The notes: generated by a model not told the origin, from the sequence alone. DNA of 64,000 nt from an uncultured Pelagibacteraceae bacterium (GCA_902625035.1 CACNZK010000001.1:62001-126000); one strand, 5' to 3'. Numbered from the stretch's first letter, positions 36,189 to 45,616 are shown. Numbers and translations are program-made.

Positions 36189-36389
36189 ATGGCAGATAAA
36201 AAAATTAGATCAATAGCTAAAACTTTTTCTTGGAGATTTATCATTTTTGTTTATTGGGTAATTTTTGGATACATATACACCGGAACATTCACAGGTGCAG
36301 GAATACTCGGTGTTGGATCAATAGTTCCACTTTTTTTTTACTATTTTCATGAAAGAATTTGGAACAAAGTTAAATGGGGAACTGGTTAA
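36189..36389 (+). CDS. DUF2061 family small membrane protein
   Basis: 66 residues with two hydrophobic stretches (about 14-30 and 36-52) joined by a short loop: SIAKTFSWRFIIFVYWVIFGYIYTG and GAGILGVGSIVPLFFYYFHERIW. The WR-x-I and HERIWNKVKWG motifs are characteristic of DUF2061, whose function is unknown. The start codon follows a terminator-like hairpin directly and has no Shine-Dalgarno sequence in the usual position. Converges with tauE-like gene. Confidence 0.85.
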   Translation: MADKKIRSIAKTFSWRFIIFVYWVIFGYIYTGTFTGAGILGVGSIVPLFFYYFHERIWNKVKWGTG

Positions 36390-36391
36390 TA

Positions 36392-37228
36392 TTAATTTAT
36401 AGATAAGTATTCAAAAAAAGATCTAATCGATACAATAATTAGGAAAATCCCAAAGATTTTGCTCAATATATTTTTATCTATTTTATAAACTGCTTTTGCA
36501 CCTACTCTGGCCATTATCATTGTTACCGGCACAAAAACTAGAAATCCTAGTAAATTTACATATCCGAGACTAAAAGGTGTATTAATATTATCAACAATCT
36601 TACCTCCAGTAATCATTGTAATTGTACCAAATACAGCAATCAGAAACCCCACTCCTGCTGCAGTTCCTATTGATCTTCTAATATCGTATCCAAAAGTTCT
36701 CATAAAGGGAACCATTAATGAACCACCACCAATCCCAAGTAATACAGATATGAAACCTATAATGACTCCTGAAATATTTTTAGCTGAGTCTGAAATCATT
36801 TTTGGATTTTTTAAAAGCTGTTCCCTAAAAAAGATAAAAAACAAACCAACTATAAAAGCCATAATTGAAAAGAATAAAATAAAGGCTGGTGTTTTTAGAT
36901 TAACTGCTAAAAATGTTCCGCCAATCACACCAAATAAAATAAATATACCAAAAGATTTGATTAACTTAAAATCAACTGCATTATGCTCCATGTGGGTTTT
37001 TGTTGATATGATAGAAGTTGGAATTATAATTGCTAATGAAGTTCCAACTGAAAGATGCATTCTTGTTGCAACATCAAAATCTAAAACAGTAAATGCGTAA
37101 TAAAGTGCTGGTACTATTATAATACCTCCTCCCACACCTAATAAACCCGCCATGAAACCAGCAACTGAAGCTGCTACAGACAAAACAAATAATAAATTTA
37201 TAATTTCATTAATATCTAAAGTTTCCAT
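36392..37228 (-). CDS. TauE/SafE family membrane permease
   Basis: 278 residues, about eight transmembrane helices, with the twin family motifs GLLGVGGGIIIVPALYY near residue 30 and VLLGIGGGSLMVPFMRTFG near residue 165, which form an inverted repeat. The family exports sulfite, sulfoacetate or related organosulfur anions. The substrate here is unknown. The gene starts at the last base of dusA, so the two are likely co-transcribed. Confidence 0.88.
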   Translation of the reverse strand: METLDINEIINLLFVLSVAASVAGFMAGLLGVGGGIIIVPALYYAFTVLDFDVATRMHLSVGTSLAIIIPTSIISTKTHMEHNAVDFKLIKSFGIFILFGVIGGTFLAVNLKTPAFILFFSIMAFIVGLFFIFFREQLLKNPKMISDSAKNISGVIIGFISVLLGIGGGSLMVPFMRTFGYDIRRSIGTAAGVGFLIAVFGTITMITGGKIVDNINTPFSLGYVNLLGFLVFVPVTMIMARVGAKAVYKIDKNILSKIFGIFLIIVSIRSFFEYLSIN

Positions 37229-38232
37229 TATGAATTAGCTTGAATTGCTTTCTCATTATTCTGAACAATAGTCATAATATGCTTTGCTTTTTGAAAATCA
37301 GAGTCTCTTGCCATCATATTATCACTTAAATATCTTTTCCATTCTTTAGAACCAACTTGTCCATGATATAATCCTACTGTGTGTCTCATAATGTGATTTA
37401 TTTTTGTACCTAATTTTACTTCTCTATCAGCATACTCTAAAAGTTTTTCTACAACTTGTTCCCTTGTGGGACTCTTTTCTGTATTGAATATTTTTTTTTC
37501 AATCTCTATTAGAGAATATGGATTTTGATAAATTGATCTCCCTATCATCACACCATCACAAAACTTCAAATGATTATTAATTTCCTCAACTTTTGTAATT
37601 CCGCCATTTATAATTATTTCTAAATTAGGATTTTCTTTTTTAATGTCATAAACCATTTCATAATTTAGTTTTGGAATGTTTAAATTTTGTTTTGGAGATA
37701 ATCCTGTCAAAATTGCTTTCCTTGCATGCAAAATAAATGTTTTTGATCCAGCATCTCTCATCTTATGGATAAACTTATTCAAATAATCGAATTCTTCTGT
37801 ATCATCGAAACCAATTCTTGTCTTAGCCGTAACGGGAATTTTACAAGCGTTCACCATTGAATTTATACATTCAGCAACTAAGTCAGGTTCTTTTATTAAA
37901 CATGCTCCAAATTTATTTTTTTGAACTTTCTTGCTTGGACACCCAAGATTGATATTAATTTCATCATAGCCCATATCCTCAGCGATTTTAGCTACTTCTG
38001 CCAATTCTTCTTTATCAGATCCACCTACTTGTAAAGCTAAAGGTTTTTCTTCAGGACTATAGGATAAAATTTTTTTTCGATCACCGTGGATTGCTGATTT
38101 TGTAGCAACCATCTCAGTATAGAGCATTACATTTTTGCTCATCAGTCTTAAAAAAAAACGATCATGCCTATCAGTACAATCCATCATCGGGGCAACTGAT
38201 ATCTTTCTGTTTATTTTGTTTTTAAAATCCAA
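37228..38232 (-). CDS. dusA: tRNA-dihydrouridine synthase A
   Basis: 334 residues, FMN TIM barrel. SVAPMMDCTDRHDRFFLRLMS at the start, LQVGGSDKEEL, the catalytic Cys in NINLGCPSKKVQKNKFGACLIKE near residue 95, TAKTRIGFDD and HARKAILTGLSPK, followed by a C-terminal helical tRNA-binding domain. The pattern is DusA, which reduces U20/U20a in the tRNA D loop with NADPH. Overlaps the end of dctM by 11 bp. Confidence 0.95.
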   Translation of the reverse strand: MDFKNKINRKISVAPMMDCTDRHDRFFLRLMSKNVMLYTEMVATKSAIHGDRKKILSYSPEEKPLALQVGGSDKEELAEVAKIAEDMGYDEININLGCPSKKVQKNKFGACLIKEPDLVAECINSMVNACKIPVTAKTRIGFDDTEEFDYLNKFIHKMRDAGSKTFILHARKAILTGLSPKQNLNIPKLNYEMVYDIKKENPNLEIIINGGITKVEEINNHLKFCDGVMIGRSIYQNPYSLIEIEKKIFNTEKSPTREQVVEKLLEYADREVKLGTKINHIMRHTVGLYHGQVGSKEWKRYLSDNMMARDSDFQKAKHIMTIVQNNEKAIQANS

Positions 38233-39553
38233 GGTCTTTACCCATTATTTTATCAGGGAACCATGTAACAATCTCAGGAAAAATACATAAAATTACTATA
38301 GCTAAAGCCATAATTATCATAAACGGTATAGATCCTTTTAAAATTTCTGACAAACTAACGTCTGGGGTAATTCCTTTTATAATATAAAGATTTAATCCAA
38401 CTGGTGGTGTAATTAAGCCAATCTCCATATTGATTGTAAATACTATTGCAAACCAATATGGGTCAAAACCTAAAGTAGTTATAACTGGTAATAATATGGC
38501 TGAAGTCATTACAATAACTGCAACTGGTGGTAAAAAGAAACCTGCTATTAAAAGAAATATATTTATTAAAATAAATACAACCCATTTGTTAGAGCTTAAT
38601 TCTACCATGCTCTGTGCTAGTGACTGAGTTACATAAAGTTGTGAAAGAGTGAATGCAAAAAGATAAGATGCAGCAATAATAAACATTATCATTACACTTT
38701 CTTTCATTGAAACTTTAACTATGTTCCAAATCTTTTTTGGCTGATAAATTTTATATACAACAGCGATTAACACAAAAACTAGAAACGCACCTACTCCAGA
38801 TGCCTCAGATGGTGTTGCAACTCCTCCATAAAGTACATACAAAACTCCTGCTATAATCGCCAAGAAAGGAAGAATTCTTGGTAATACTTCTAGTTTTTCT
38901 TTGAGTGTTGGTCTTACTCTATTTCTTAAAGCTTTTGCTGCTTCTTTATCAATAAAATAACTGTGTATTAGAGCCCATATCGCGAACATACCTGCCAACA
39001 TAAAACCTGGGACTAAACCACATAAAAATAATCTTCCAATAGATGTACCTGTTGCGATTCCGTAAACTATTAAAACAATACTTGGAGGAATTAAAACTCC
39101 TAAAGTTCCACCTGCTGCAATAGTTCCTGTCGCGATTTGATCGGAGTAACCTCTTTTTCTCATTTCAGGTATTCCCATTGTTCCAATTGCTGCACAAGTT
39201 GCAGGGCTAGACCCACTTAAAGCTGCAAAAATTGAACAAGCACCAATATTAGAAATTACCAATCCACCTGGTACTCTCCAAAGCCATCTATCTAATCCTG
39301 TATATAAATCCTTTCCTGCAGGAGAATTAGCAACAGCCATTCCCATTAAAATAAACATTGGTATAGAAAGTAAAACAAATGAGTTTAATCCTGCAAAAAA
39401 TGTTTCAGCAAAAACATCTAACATTTGAAAACCTTCAAAAGTTACTAGCAGAGCTATCGAAACAAAACTCAATCCAAAAGCAATTGGAATTCCAGAAAAA
39501 AGAACCAATAAAGTAAAAACTGCAACAATTAATGCTATAATAAGCGGATCCAT
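38222..39553 (-). CDS. dctM: TRAP transporter, large membrane subunit
   Basis: 443 residues with about 12 hydrophobic helices, typical DctM length. Family marks: SIPMFILMGMAVANSPAGKDLY near residue 60, SGSSPATCAAIGTMGIPEMRKRGY near residue 115, GGTLGVLIPPSIVLIVYG and the C-terminal GLITPPVGLNLYIIKG. Uses the sodium gradient to import an organic acid delivered by DctP. It follows dctQ with no gap. The substrate cannot be read from this subunit. Confidence 0.94.
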   Translation of the reverse strand: MDPLIIALIVAVFTLLVLFSGIPIAFGLSFVSIALLVTFEGFQMLDVFAETFFAGLNSFVLLSIPMFILMGMAVANSPAGKDLYTGLDRWLWRVPGGLVISNIGACSIFAALSGSSPATCAAIGTMGIPEMRKRGYSDQIATGTIAAGGTLGVLIPPSIVLIVYGIATGTSIGRLFLCGLVPGFMLAGMFAIWALIHSYFIDKEAAKALRNRVRPTLKEKLEVLPRILPFLAIIAGVLYVLYGGVATPSEASGVGAFLVFVLIAVVYKIYQPKKIWNIVKVSMKESVMIMFIIAASYLFAFTLSQLYVTQSLAQSMVELSSNKWVVFILINIFLLIAGFFLPPVAVIVMTSAILLPVITTLGFDPYWFAIVFTINMEIGLITPPVGLNLYIIKGITPDVSLSEILKGSIPFMIIMALAIVILCIFPEIVTWFPDKIMGKDLGF

Positions 39554-40048
39554 TTATTTAAAATCCTCTTCATCAGTTAATTTTATAATTTCAGCGATAT
39601 ACTGTAATATCATCAATAAAGCCCCTATCATCATTGATGAATATGGTATCCATAGAGGTGGGTCCCAGACAGTTCCAGTTGAATAATTTTTGGTAAATGC
39701 TTCCTCGAACATTAAGAATCCAAAATAAAATAAAATTAAGAAAAATAATAAACTAATAGAAGATGTAAATATTTTTAGTCTAATTATATTTTTTTTGGAT
39801 AGAAAATCATAAATCCATTCCATACTAACGTGAGCTTTTTCACTTAGAACGTATACACTCCCTATAAAAGTTGAAGCGACTAATAACATCGTGACAAGTT
39901 CTGTTTGCCATGTAATTGCTCTTTGAAAAAAATATCTTTCAAAAACAAGTTCAACGATTACTAAGATTGATAAGAGCAATGCTAATACAGCGAAAGCACC
40001 ACATGCTTTAGCTATAAGATCACAAAATTGAAGATACTTTTTTTTCAT
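39554..40048 (-). CDS. dctQ: TRAP transporter, small membrane subunit
   Basis: 164 residues with four hydrophobic helices (about 15-35, 45-65, 90-112 and 130-150), the DctQ layout, and RAITWQTELVTMLLVASTFIGSVYVLSEKAHVSMEW, which matches the conserved W-x-E and A-x-V-x-x-E/D motifs. It scaffolds DctM. The gene starts straight after the U-tract of a strong hairpin that separates it from dctP. Confidence 0.92.
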   Translation of the reverse strand: MKKKYLQFCDLIAKACGAFAVLALLLSILVIVELVFERYFFQRAITWQTELVTMLLVASTFIGSVYVLSEKAHVSMEWIYDFLSKKNIIRLKIFTSSISLLFFLILFYFGFLMFEEAFTKNYSTGTVWDPPLWIPYSSMMIGALLMILQYIAEIIKLTDEEDFK

Positions 40049-40084
40049 AAAAAAACCCCTATTTAATAAGAATAAATAGGGGTT
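40049..40084 (-). terminator. hairpin between dctP and dctQ
   Basis: A perfect 12-bp stem, AACCCCTATTTA (40054-40065) with TAAATAGGGGTT (40073-40084), around a 7-nt loop. On the minus strand it is followed by a run of T up to the ATG of dctQ at 40048. It should terminate most dctP transcripts and stabilise their 3' ends, giving an excess of binding protein over membrane subunits. Confidence 0.85.
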
Positions 40085-40098
40085 CTTTATATATTATT

Positions 40099-41109
40099 TT
40101 ATTTAACTGCTAAAGCCATTTCCATCAGCTTATCGCCACCTGGAACTTTATCAGCAAATGCCTTATGAGAAGATTTTTTTGCAATCTCTACCCATGCAGC
40201 ATGGTCTTTTGCATCCATGTATACTAATTTTACACCTGCAGCTTTATAAGCATCCTCAAACTTTTTGTCTAAGTTTTCTACTTGAGCTGTCATGTATTTC
40301 TCAGCAACTTTTCCAGCTTTCATTAAAGCCTTTTGTTGCTTAGAATTTAGAGCATCGAAAGATTTTTTCGACATCAAAATTGGTTCATACATAAACCATA
40401 GACCAAATTTTCCTGGAGGAGTTGCACATGAAACTTGTTCATAAATTTTGTAACTTACAAAACTTCCTGAACTTGTGTTAGCACCTGTTAATACACCAGT
40501 TTGTAAACCTGTGTAAATTTCAGATGATGGCATACTTTGAATACCAGCACCTGCTGCCTCTAGCATTTGGTTAAATGCTTTACCTGCAGCTCTCATAACT
40601 TGACCTTTTGCATCGCTAGGATTTTTGATACATTTTGTTTTTGAAGCAAAACCACCACCTAACCAAGCATCAGATAAAACTACAACACCTGCATCGTTAA
40701 TGATTTTTTTAATTTCAGTCATCATCGGACCTTTATTAAATCTCAACGCATGGTCGTGATTTTTTACTGTTCCAGGCATTAAAGTTGCATCAAATTCTGG
40801 ATGGAATTTAGAAGCGTATGCTAATGGAAAAGCAGAAATATCTAATTGACCAGTTGTCATAGGTTTCCACTGTTCTTTAGGTTTGTATAATGATTTAGCT
40901 GGATAAATTCTGATATCTATTCCAACATTTGCTTTTTTAACCTCGTCTGCAATGATTTGAACCATTTCATGACGTGGATCATAAGATCCATCAGCTCTTT
41001 GTGTTCCAGGCCATTGGTGACTTGCTTTCAGTGTAACTGCATAAGCAGAACCAATAGTAGTAAAAACAAAAACTAATGAAGTTAAATATAAAGATATTCT
41101 TTTTAACAT
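40099..41109 (-). CDS. dctP: TRAP transporter substrate-binding protein
   Basis: 336 residues with a Sec signal peptide (LKRISLYLTSLVFVFTTIGSAYA) and a mature part beginning VTLKASHQWPG. The DctP-family core includes PAKSLYKPKEQWKPMTTGQLDISAF and the ligand carboxylate-binding Arg region GQVMRAAGKAFNQML near residue 165. It is periplasmic and hands its ligand to DctQM. Family subtype is not clear enough to name a substrate. It has its own promoter and ribosome binding site (AGAGGG). Confidence 0.93.
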   Translation of the reverse strand: MLKRISLYLTSLVFVFTTIGSAYAVTLKASHQWPGTQRADGSYDPRHEMVQIIADEVKKANVGIDIRIYPAKSLYKPKEQWKPMTTGQLDISAFPLAYASKFHPEFDATLMPGTVKNHDHALRFNKGPMMTEIKKIINDAGVVVLSDAWLGGGFASKTKCIKNPSDAKGQVMRAAGKAFNQMLEAAGAGIQSMPSSEIYTGLQTGVLTGANTSSGSFVSYKIYEQVSCATPPGKFGLWFMYEPILMSKKSFDALNSKQQKALMKAGKVAEKYMTAQVENLDKKFEDAYKAAGVKLVYMDAKDHAAWVEIAKKSSHKAFADKVPGGDKLMEMALAVK

Positions 41110-41144
41110 TATTATTTCCCTCTATTGTTATTTTTAATAATTCA

Positions 41145-41173
41145 ATTAAAGTGAAGTTATTAATAAGAGTCAA
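41145..41173 (-). promoter_or_regulatory. dctP promoter
   Basis: Minus strand TTGACT (41168-41173), 17-bp spacer, TTTAAT (41145-41150), about 36 bp before the dctP ATG at 41109. This gives a leader of near 30 nt with an AGAGGG Shine-Dalgarno sequence, unlike the very short leaders seen elsewhere in the window. Confidence 0.7.
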
Positions 41174-41203
41174 GTCGACAAAAACTCAAATTAGATAGAA
41201 ATT

Positions 41204-42346
41204 ATGGATGGACCGTTAAAAAACCTACTAGTAGTTGATTTAACAAGAGTATTGGTTGGTCCTTACTGTACAATGATACTGTCAGATCTCGGTGCAAGGG
41301 TAATTAAAGTCGAAGCCCCAGAGATTGGAGATGACTCTAGAAAATTTGGACCATTCATTGAAGATTACTCAGCTTATTTTATGTCACTGAATAGAGGTAA
41401 AGAAAGCATTGCACTTAATTTAAAAAATACGGATGACAAAAAGATTTTTGATAAAATTTTATCAAAAGCAGATATTTTGGTTGAAAATTTTAAACCAGGT
41501 ACTTTAGAAAAATGGGGTTATGGTTGGAAAGATGTAAATAAAAAATATCCTAAATTAATTTATGCATCTGCTTCAGGATTTGGTCAAACAGGTCCTCTAA
41601 AAGAATTACCTGCTTACGATATGGTTGTACAAGGTATGGGTGGTTTAATGAGTGTAACTGGACAACCTAACTCTGAGCCAACTAGAGTTGGAACATCAAT
41701 TGGGGACATCACTGCTGGTTTGTTCACAGCAATCGGAATCAATGCTGCTCTCTATGATAGACAAAAAACTGGTAAAGGAATGTACATAGATGTTTCAATG
41801 CTTGATTGTCAAATAGCAATTTTAGAAAATGCTATAGCTCGTTATTTAGCTAAAAATGAAATTCCTAAACCAATGGGTTCGCGTCATCCCTCAATTGCAC
41901 CCTTTGAGGCTTTTAAAACTAAAGACAGTTATATTATTATAGCTGCTGGAAATGATAGATTATTTGAAAAACTTTGTGATCTATTAGCAATGCCTGAAGT
42001 AAATAAAGATCCAAAGTTTTCTAATAATTCTTCTAGAGCAAAAAATATGGATGAGCTTAAAATAATTCTTGAAAAAAAATTGTCATCTAGAGCTACTAGT
42101 GAATGGGTCAAAGATATGGAAAAAGATAAAATTCCATGTGGTCCAATATTCAATATAAAAGAAGCTGTGGAAAATCCTCAAGTAGAAGCTAGAAATATGA
42201 TCGTTAAAGCTTTTCACAAAAAAATTGGAGATTTTAAATTAGCAGGTAATCCAATTAAGATGTCTACTTATAAAGATGAAAAAACTAGAGGTGACATCCC
42301 TGATTTAGACGAACATAGGGAAAGAATTTTAAAAGAATTTTCTTAA
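41204..42346 (+). CDS. CoA-transferase family III (CaiB/BaiF)
   Basis: 380 residues of the family III CoA-transferases: DLTRVLVGPYCTMILSDLGARVIKVEAPEIGDDSR at the start (CoA binding), LNRGKESIALNLK, ILVENFKPGTLEKWG, and YDMVVQGMGGLMSVTGQ with the catalytic Asp of this family (Asp near residue 150 in PAYDMVVQG). It moves CoA between carboxylic acids. The acid pair is unknown; formyl-CoA:oxalate, carnitine and mesaconyl type members are all this size. Divergent from dctP, so it may act on the acid imported by the TRAP system, which is inference. Confidence 0.88.
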   Translation: MDGPLKNLLVVDLTRVLVGPYCTMILSDLGARVIKVEAPEIGDDSRKFGPFIEDYSAYFMSLNRGKESIALNLKNTDDKKIFDKILSKADILVENFKPGTLEKWGYGWKDVNKKYPKLIYASASGFGQTGPLKELPAYDMVVQGMGGLMSVTGQPNSEPTRVGTSIGDITAGLFTAIGINAALYDRQKTGKGMYIDVSMLDCQIAILENAIARYLAKNEIPKPMGSRHPSIAPFEAFKTKDSYIIIAAGNDRLFEKLCDLLAMPEVNKDPKFSNNSSRAKNMDELKIILEKKLSSRATSEWVKDMEKDKIPCGPIFNIKEAVENPQVEARNMIVKAFHKKIGDFKLAGNPIKMSTYKDEKTRGDIPDLDEHRERILKEFS

Positions 42347-42883
42347 TTACTGATTTTTTTCAGTTTCGTTAGTAGCTTCTTGCTCTGAGGCTTGGTTTTC
42401 AGTTTCAGTTACTTCATCTAATGAAACGTCTCCTTGTTCATCGCCCGTTTCATCTGTTGCTGCTGTATCAACGTCTGGCTTAGCAGTTTGAGATAATTCT
42501 GCTAAATCTTCATTTGTAACTTGTATTTTTTCTGGTGTTTTTCTAGCTCTTTTTGATGGCAAAATAGGTGTTCCACTTTTTGAGATTTCACCTTTGTATA
42601 AACTCTCAAAATCATCACCTACATCTTCGTCATCTTCTGCACCATCATCGACTTGCTCAACATGCTTTCTTAATTTGTAAACTGCACTATCAGTAAGTTC
42701 ATTTACTTTTATGTTCTCTTCTGCAATTTCTCTTAAAGCAATAACAGTATTTTTGTCATTATCTCTGTCTAAGGTTGGTTCAATCCCTGTATTTAGTTGA
42801 GTCGCTCTTTCTTTGGCAACTAAAACTAACTCATAAGGACTATCTACTTTATCGATGCAATCTTCTACTGTAACTCTAGCCAT
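42347..42883 (-). CDS. rpoZ: RNA polymerase omega subunit with long acidic extension
   Basis: 178 residues; omega is normally 70-130. The first 85 or so residues are standard: [46 protein letters not shown]. From about residue 95 there is a low-complexity acidic tail ([14 protein letters not shown], then repeated Glu/Thr/Asp/Gln up to the C-terminus) with one basic patch [11 protein letters not shown]. Omega helps assemble beta prime in RNA polymerase. A TATAGA -10-like box ends 8 bp before the ATG. The tail is probably disordered. Confidence 0.93.
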   Translation of the reverse strand: MARVTVEDCIDKVDSPYELVLVAKERATQLNTGIEPTLDRDNDKNTVIALREIAEENIKVNELTDSAVYKLRKHVEQVDDGAEDDEDVGDDFESLYKGEISKSGTPILPSKRARKTPEKIQVTNEDLAELSQTAKPDVDTAATDETGDEQGDVSLDEVTETENQASEQEATNETEKNQ

Positions 42884-42926
42884 GCGGAGTATCTATACAG
42901 TGAACTTTAAAAAATCAAGGAGAATT

Positions 42927-44132
42927 TTATGAATACTGAGGATTTAGCTTATTTCTCACAAAAAATAACAAGGCTGTAGCTATAGCAATATAAATAAATG
43001 ATACTAGAGCAACCTGTTCTATTGAAAATCCTGTATCAATTAATAGGCCAAATAATGCAGTACCAAAAGCAGTAGAAAAAACCATCAAAGCAGTGGTTAA
43101 AGCTTTTATAGAGCCGATATGCCTAACACCATAAATTTCTGCCCATGTTGAAGAACCCAATACGTTTGCAAGTCCATTAGATATACCAATTAAACCTAAA
43201 AATAAAAAAGCTGAAAACGAAATATCAAAATACATCAAAACTATAGTCGAAATTAATAATGGAATATTCATGAAAATGAGTAATTTTCTGCTTGTAAATT
43301 TATCAATTAAAAATCCTGCAACTATTAAAGTTAATACTGATAAAACAGAATAGACCATAAAAGATTGGGCAATCACATAAGTACCCCACCCTTTGGATTC
43401 TGTAATAAAAGATTGGTAAACAAATACACCTGTTGCAATCCATGGCATAGCTAACATATTCAAACAAACAATATAAAATCGATAATCCTTAAGAACTTCA
43501 ATTCTTTTCCATTGTTTAATTTTTTCATTGAATTCTTGTTGGCTTGCCTCTTCTCTAGACTCAAAATTTAAGCTCTTGACTAAAATAAAGGAGGTTATTG
43601 GAAGAAATATTAAAACTAATACTGATATATATATCCATAAATTTTGCCAAGAGGTAATTGTAAGTAGATAAACTATTAAGACTGGAAGTATAAATTCAGC
43701 AGTGGAAAGACCAAACCAGCTTGTGCTTAAAGCTTTTCCTCTAGATTTTGTAAAATATCGAGAAATTGTTGTCGTTGCAGTATGAGACATCATACCTTGA
43801 CCTGAAAATCTCATAAGAAAAATTGCAATAAATAAAAAAGTTATTGAAGAAATTTTTGAAAAGAAAAAACATGAAAAAGATAAAAGTATTGTTACAAAAA
43901 ATGCAAATCTAAAAATATTTATATCGTCTATTTTTTTTCCAACCCAAATTAATAAAAAACTACTCAACAATGTTGCAGATGCATAAATTGTTCCAAATTG
44001 TCCCTGGCTGATAGATAATGCATCTCTTATGCTTGAATTAAAAAGACCGAGAAAAAAACTCTGTCCAAAACTAGAAAAAAATGTAAATATGAAACCAAAT
44101 ATAATTACTTTTAAACTTAAACTTTTAAACAT
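42927..44132 (-). CDS. major facilitator superfamily transporter
   Basis: 401 residues with 12 predicted helices, MFS layout: N-half SLSQGQFGTIYASATLLSSFLLIWVGKKIDD carrying the G-x3-D motif A, a mid-loop around residue 200 (basic and acidic, EASQQEFNEKIKQWKR) and the C-half FLIDKFTSRKLL repeat of motif A. The most similar known group is the oxalate/monocarboxylate-type carriers, but substrate is unknown. Its start is 11 bp from the start of the divergent dehydrogenase gene. Confidence 0.88.
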   Translation of the reverse strand: MFKSLSLKVIIFGFIFTFFSSFGQSFFLGLFNSSIRDALSISQGQFGTIYASATLLSSFLLIWVGKKIDDINIFRFAFFVTILLSFSCFFFSKISSITFLFIAIFLMRFSGQGMMSHTATTTISRYFTKSRGKALSTSWFGLSTAEFILPVLIVYLLTITSWQNLWIYISVLVLIFLPITSFILVKSLNFESREEASQQEFNEKIKQWKRIEVLKDYRFYIVCLNMLAMPWIATGVFVYQSFITESKGWGTYVIAQSFMVYSVLSVLTLIVAGFLIDKFTSRKLLIFMNIPLLISTIVLMYFDISFSAFLFLGLIGISNGLANVLGSSTWAEIYGVRHIGSIKALTTALMVFSTAFGTALFGLLIDTGFSIEQVALVSFIYIAIATALLFFVRNKLNPQYS

Positions 44133-44143
44133 ATAAAAAAATT

Positions 44144-45013
44144 ATGAGTTGTAACGTTGCTTTCATAGGTCTTGGTGTCATGGGTTATCCAATGGCTGGT
44201 TATATATCAAAAGGTGGACACAATGTAACTGTTTTTAACAGAACAAAATCCAAAGCTGAAAAATGGATTAAAGAATACAAAGGTAAAATGGCTGACACAC
44301 CAGCTGAAGCAGCAAAAGATGCTGAATACATATTTACATGTGTTGGAAATGATAATGATTTAAGAGAAGTAACCTTTGGAGATAACGGTGCATTTAAAAC
44401 AATTAAAAAAGGTGCTGTTTATATTGATAACACAACTGCCTCTGCAACGATTGCTAGAGAGATACATGCTTATGCAAAGAAAAATGGATTTGGTGCATTA
44501 GATGCGCCAGTGTCAGGAGGACAAGCTGGTGCAGAGAATGGCGCGTTAACAGTCATGATTGGTGGTGATCAAGCTGACTTTAATAAAGCAAAAGATAAAA
44601 TTGATTGTTACAGCAAAAAGATGAAATTACTTGGTGGTCCAGGAAATGGACAGCTTGCAAAAATGGTAAATCAAATTTGTATTGCAGGTTTAGTTCAAGG
44701 TTTATCAGAAGCCATAAATTTTGGAATGAAGGCTGGATTAAACATGGAGGATGTAATTGAAGTTATTTCAAAAGGTGCGGCACAATCTTGGCAAATGGAG
44801 AATAGATATAAAACAATGATTGATGATAAGTTTGATTTTGGTTTTGCAGTAGACTGGATGAGAAAAGATTTAAAGATCGCAATGGAAGAAGCTAAAAATA
44901 ATGGCTCACTATTACCTGTCACTGAGCTTGTTGATAAATATTATGGTGAAGTGCAAGGAATGGGTGGCAATCGTTGGGATACTTCAAGCTTAATAAAAAG
45001 ATTTAGAAAGTAA
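44144..45013 (+). CDS. 3-hydroxyisobutyrate dehydrogenase-like (beta-hydroxyacid dehydrogenase)
   Basis: 289 residues. NAD(P)-binding GLGVMGYPMAGYISKGGHNVTVFNRT at the start with G-x-G-x2-G, the substrate loop DAPVSGGQAGAENGALTVMIGG near residue 120, the catalytic Lys in GNGQLAKMVNQIC near residue 170 and the C-terminal helical DWMRKDLKIAMEEAK segment. The family includes tartronate semialdehyde reductase and 3-hydroxyisobutyrate dehydrogenase. The exact hydroxyacid is unknown. Followed after 3 bp by an FMN-type oxidase gene. Confidence 0.88.
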   Translation: MSCNVAFIGLGVMGYPMAGYISKGGHNVTVFNRTKSKAEKWIKEYKGKMADTPAEAAKDAEYIFTCVGNDNDLREVTFGDNGAFKTIKKGAVYIDNTTASATIAREIHAYAKKNGFGALDAPVSGGQAGAENGALTVMIGGDQADFNKAKDKIDCYSKKMKLLGGPGNGQLAKMVNQICIAGLVQGLSEAINFGMKAGLNMEDVIEVISKGAAQSWQMENRYKTMIDDKFDFGFAVDWMRKDLKIAMEEAKNNGSLLPVTELVDKYYGEVQGMGGNRWDTSSLIKRFRK

Positions 45014-45016
45014 AGT

Positions 45017-45616
45017 ATGCAGCCAGCATACTATGAAGATTTTGCGGAAATTCAAAATAAGTATTGGTCTATGTTAGATGATGCGGTGACCAATAGAGGC
45101 TCACCTTTTAGAATTCCAGTTTTTATTTGCGCTCATAAAAACGAAGTTGATGGTAGAATTGTTGTTTTACGTAAATCGGATAGAGAAAATAATTTATTAC
45201 AATTTCACACTGATTTAAGATCTCCAAAAGTGGATATTCTTAAGAAAAATAAAAATGCTTCTTTAGTCTTTTATGACAAAGAAGAAAAGATACAGTTAAG
45301 AGTTAAAGTTGAGTGTGAAGTAAATAATCAAAATTCTACAACAGAGGAATCTTGGAAAAAAACCCAACATATTAGTAGGAGATGTTACTTAACTGATAGT
45401 CCTCCTGGAACAACATCAGAAAATCCAACCTCCGGAATGATATCTAAATTGGAAGATTTTGATTACACAATGGAGCAAAGTGAAGAAGGTTATAAAAATT
45501 TTACGGTTATAAAATGTAAAATTAAATCAATTGAATGGCTATATCTTGCAGCTAAAGGACATCGAAGAGCAAAGTTTGATTTAGAAAATAAAAAAGAAAG
45601 TTGGCTAGTTCCATAA
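45017..45616 (+). CDS. pyridoxamine 5'-phosphate oxidase-like FMN protein
   Basis: 199 residues of the FMN split-barrel fold: RNRGSPFRIPVFI-like opening, GRIVVLRKSDRENNLLQFHTDLRSPKVDIL (FMN phosphate binding), ASLVFYDKEEKIQLRVKVECEV and the C-terminal IEWLYLAAKGHRRAKF. It is related to PdxH and to Alr4036-type proteins; the full set of PLP-contacting residues of PdxH is not obvious, so the substrate is uncertain. Stop overlaps the next start (TAATG). Confidence 0.8.
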   Translation: MQPAYYEDFAEIQNKYWSMLDDAVTNRGSPFRIPVFICAHKNEVDGRIVVLRKSDRENNLLQFHTDLRSPKVDILKKNKNASLVFYDKEEKIQLRVKVECEVNNQNSTTEESWKKTQHISRRCYLTDSPPGTTSENPTSGMISKLEDFDYTMEQSEEGYKNFTVIKCKIKSIEWLYLAAKGHRRAKFDLENKKESWLVP

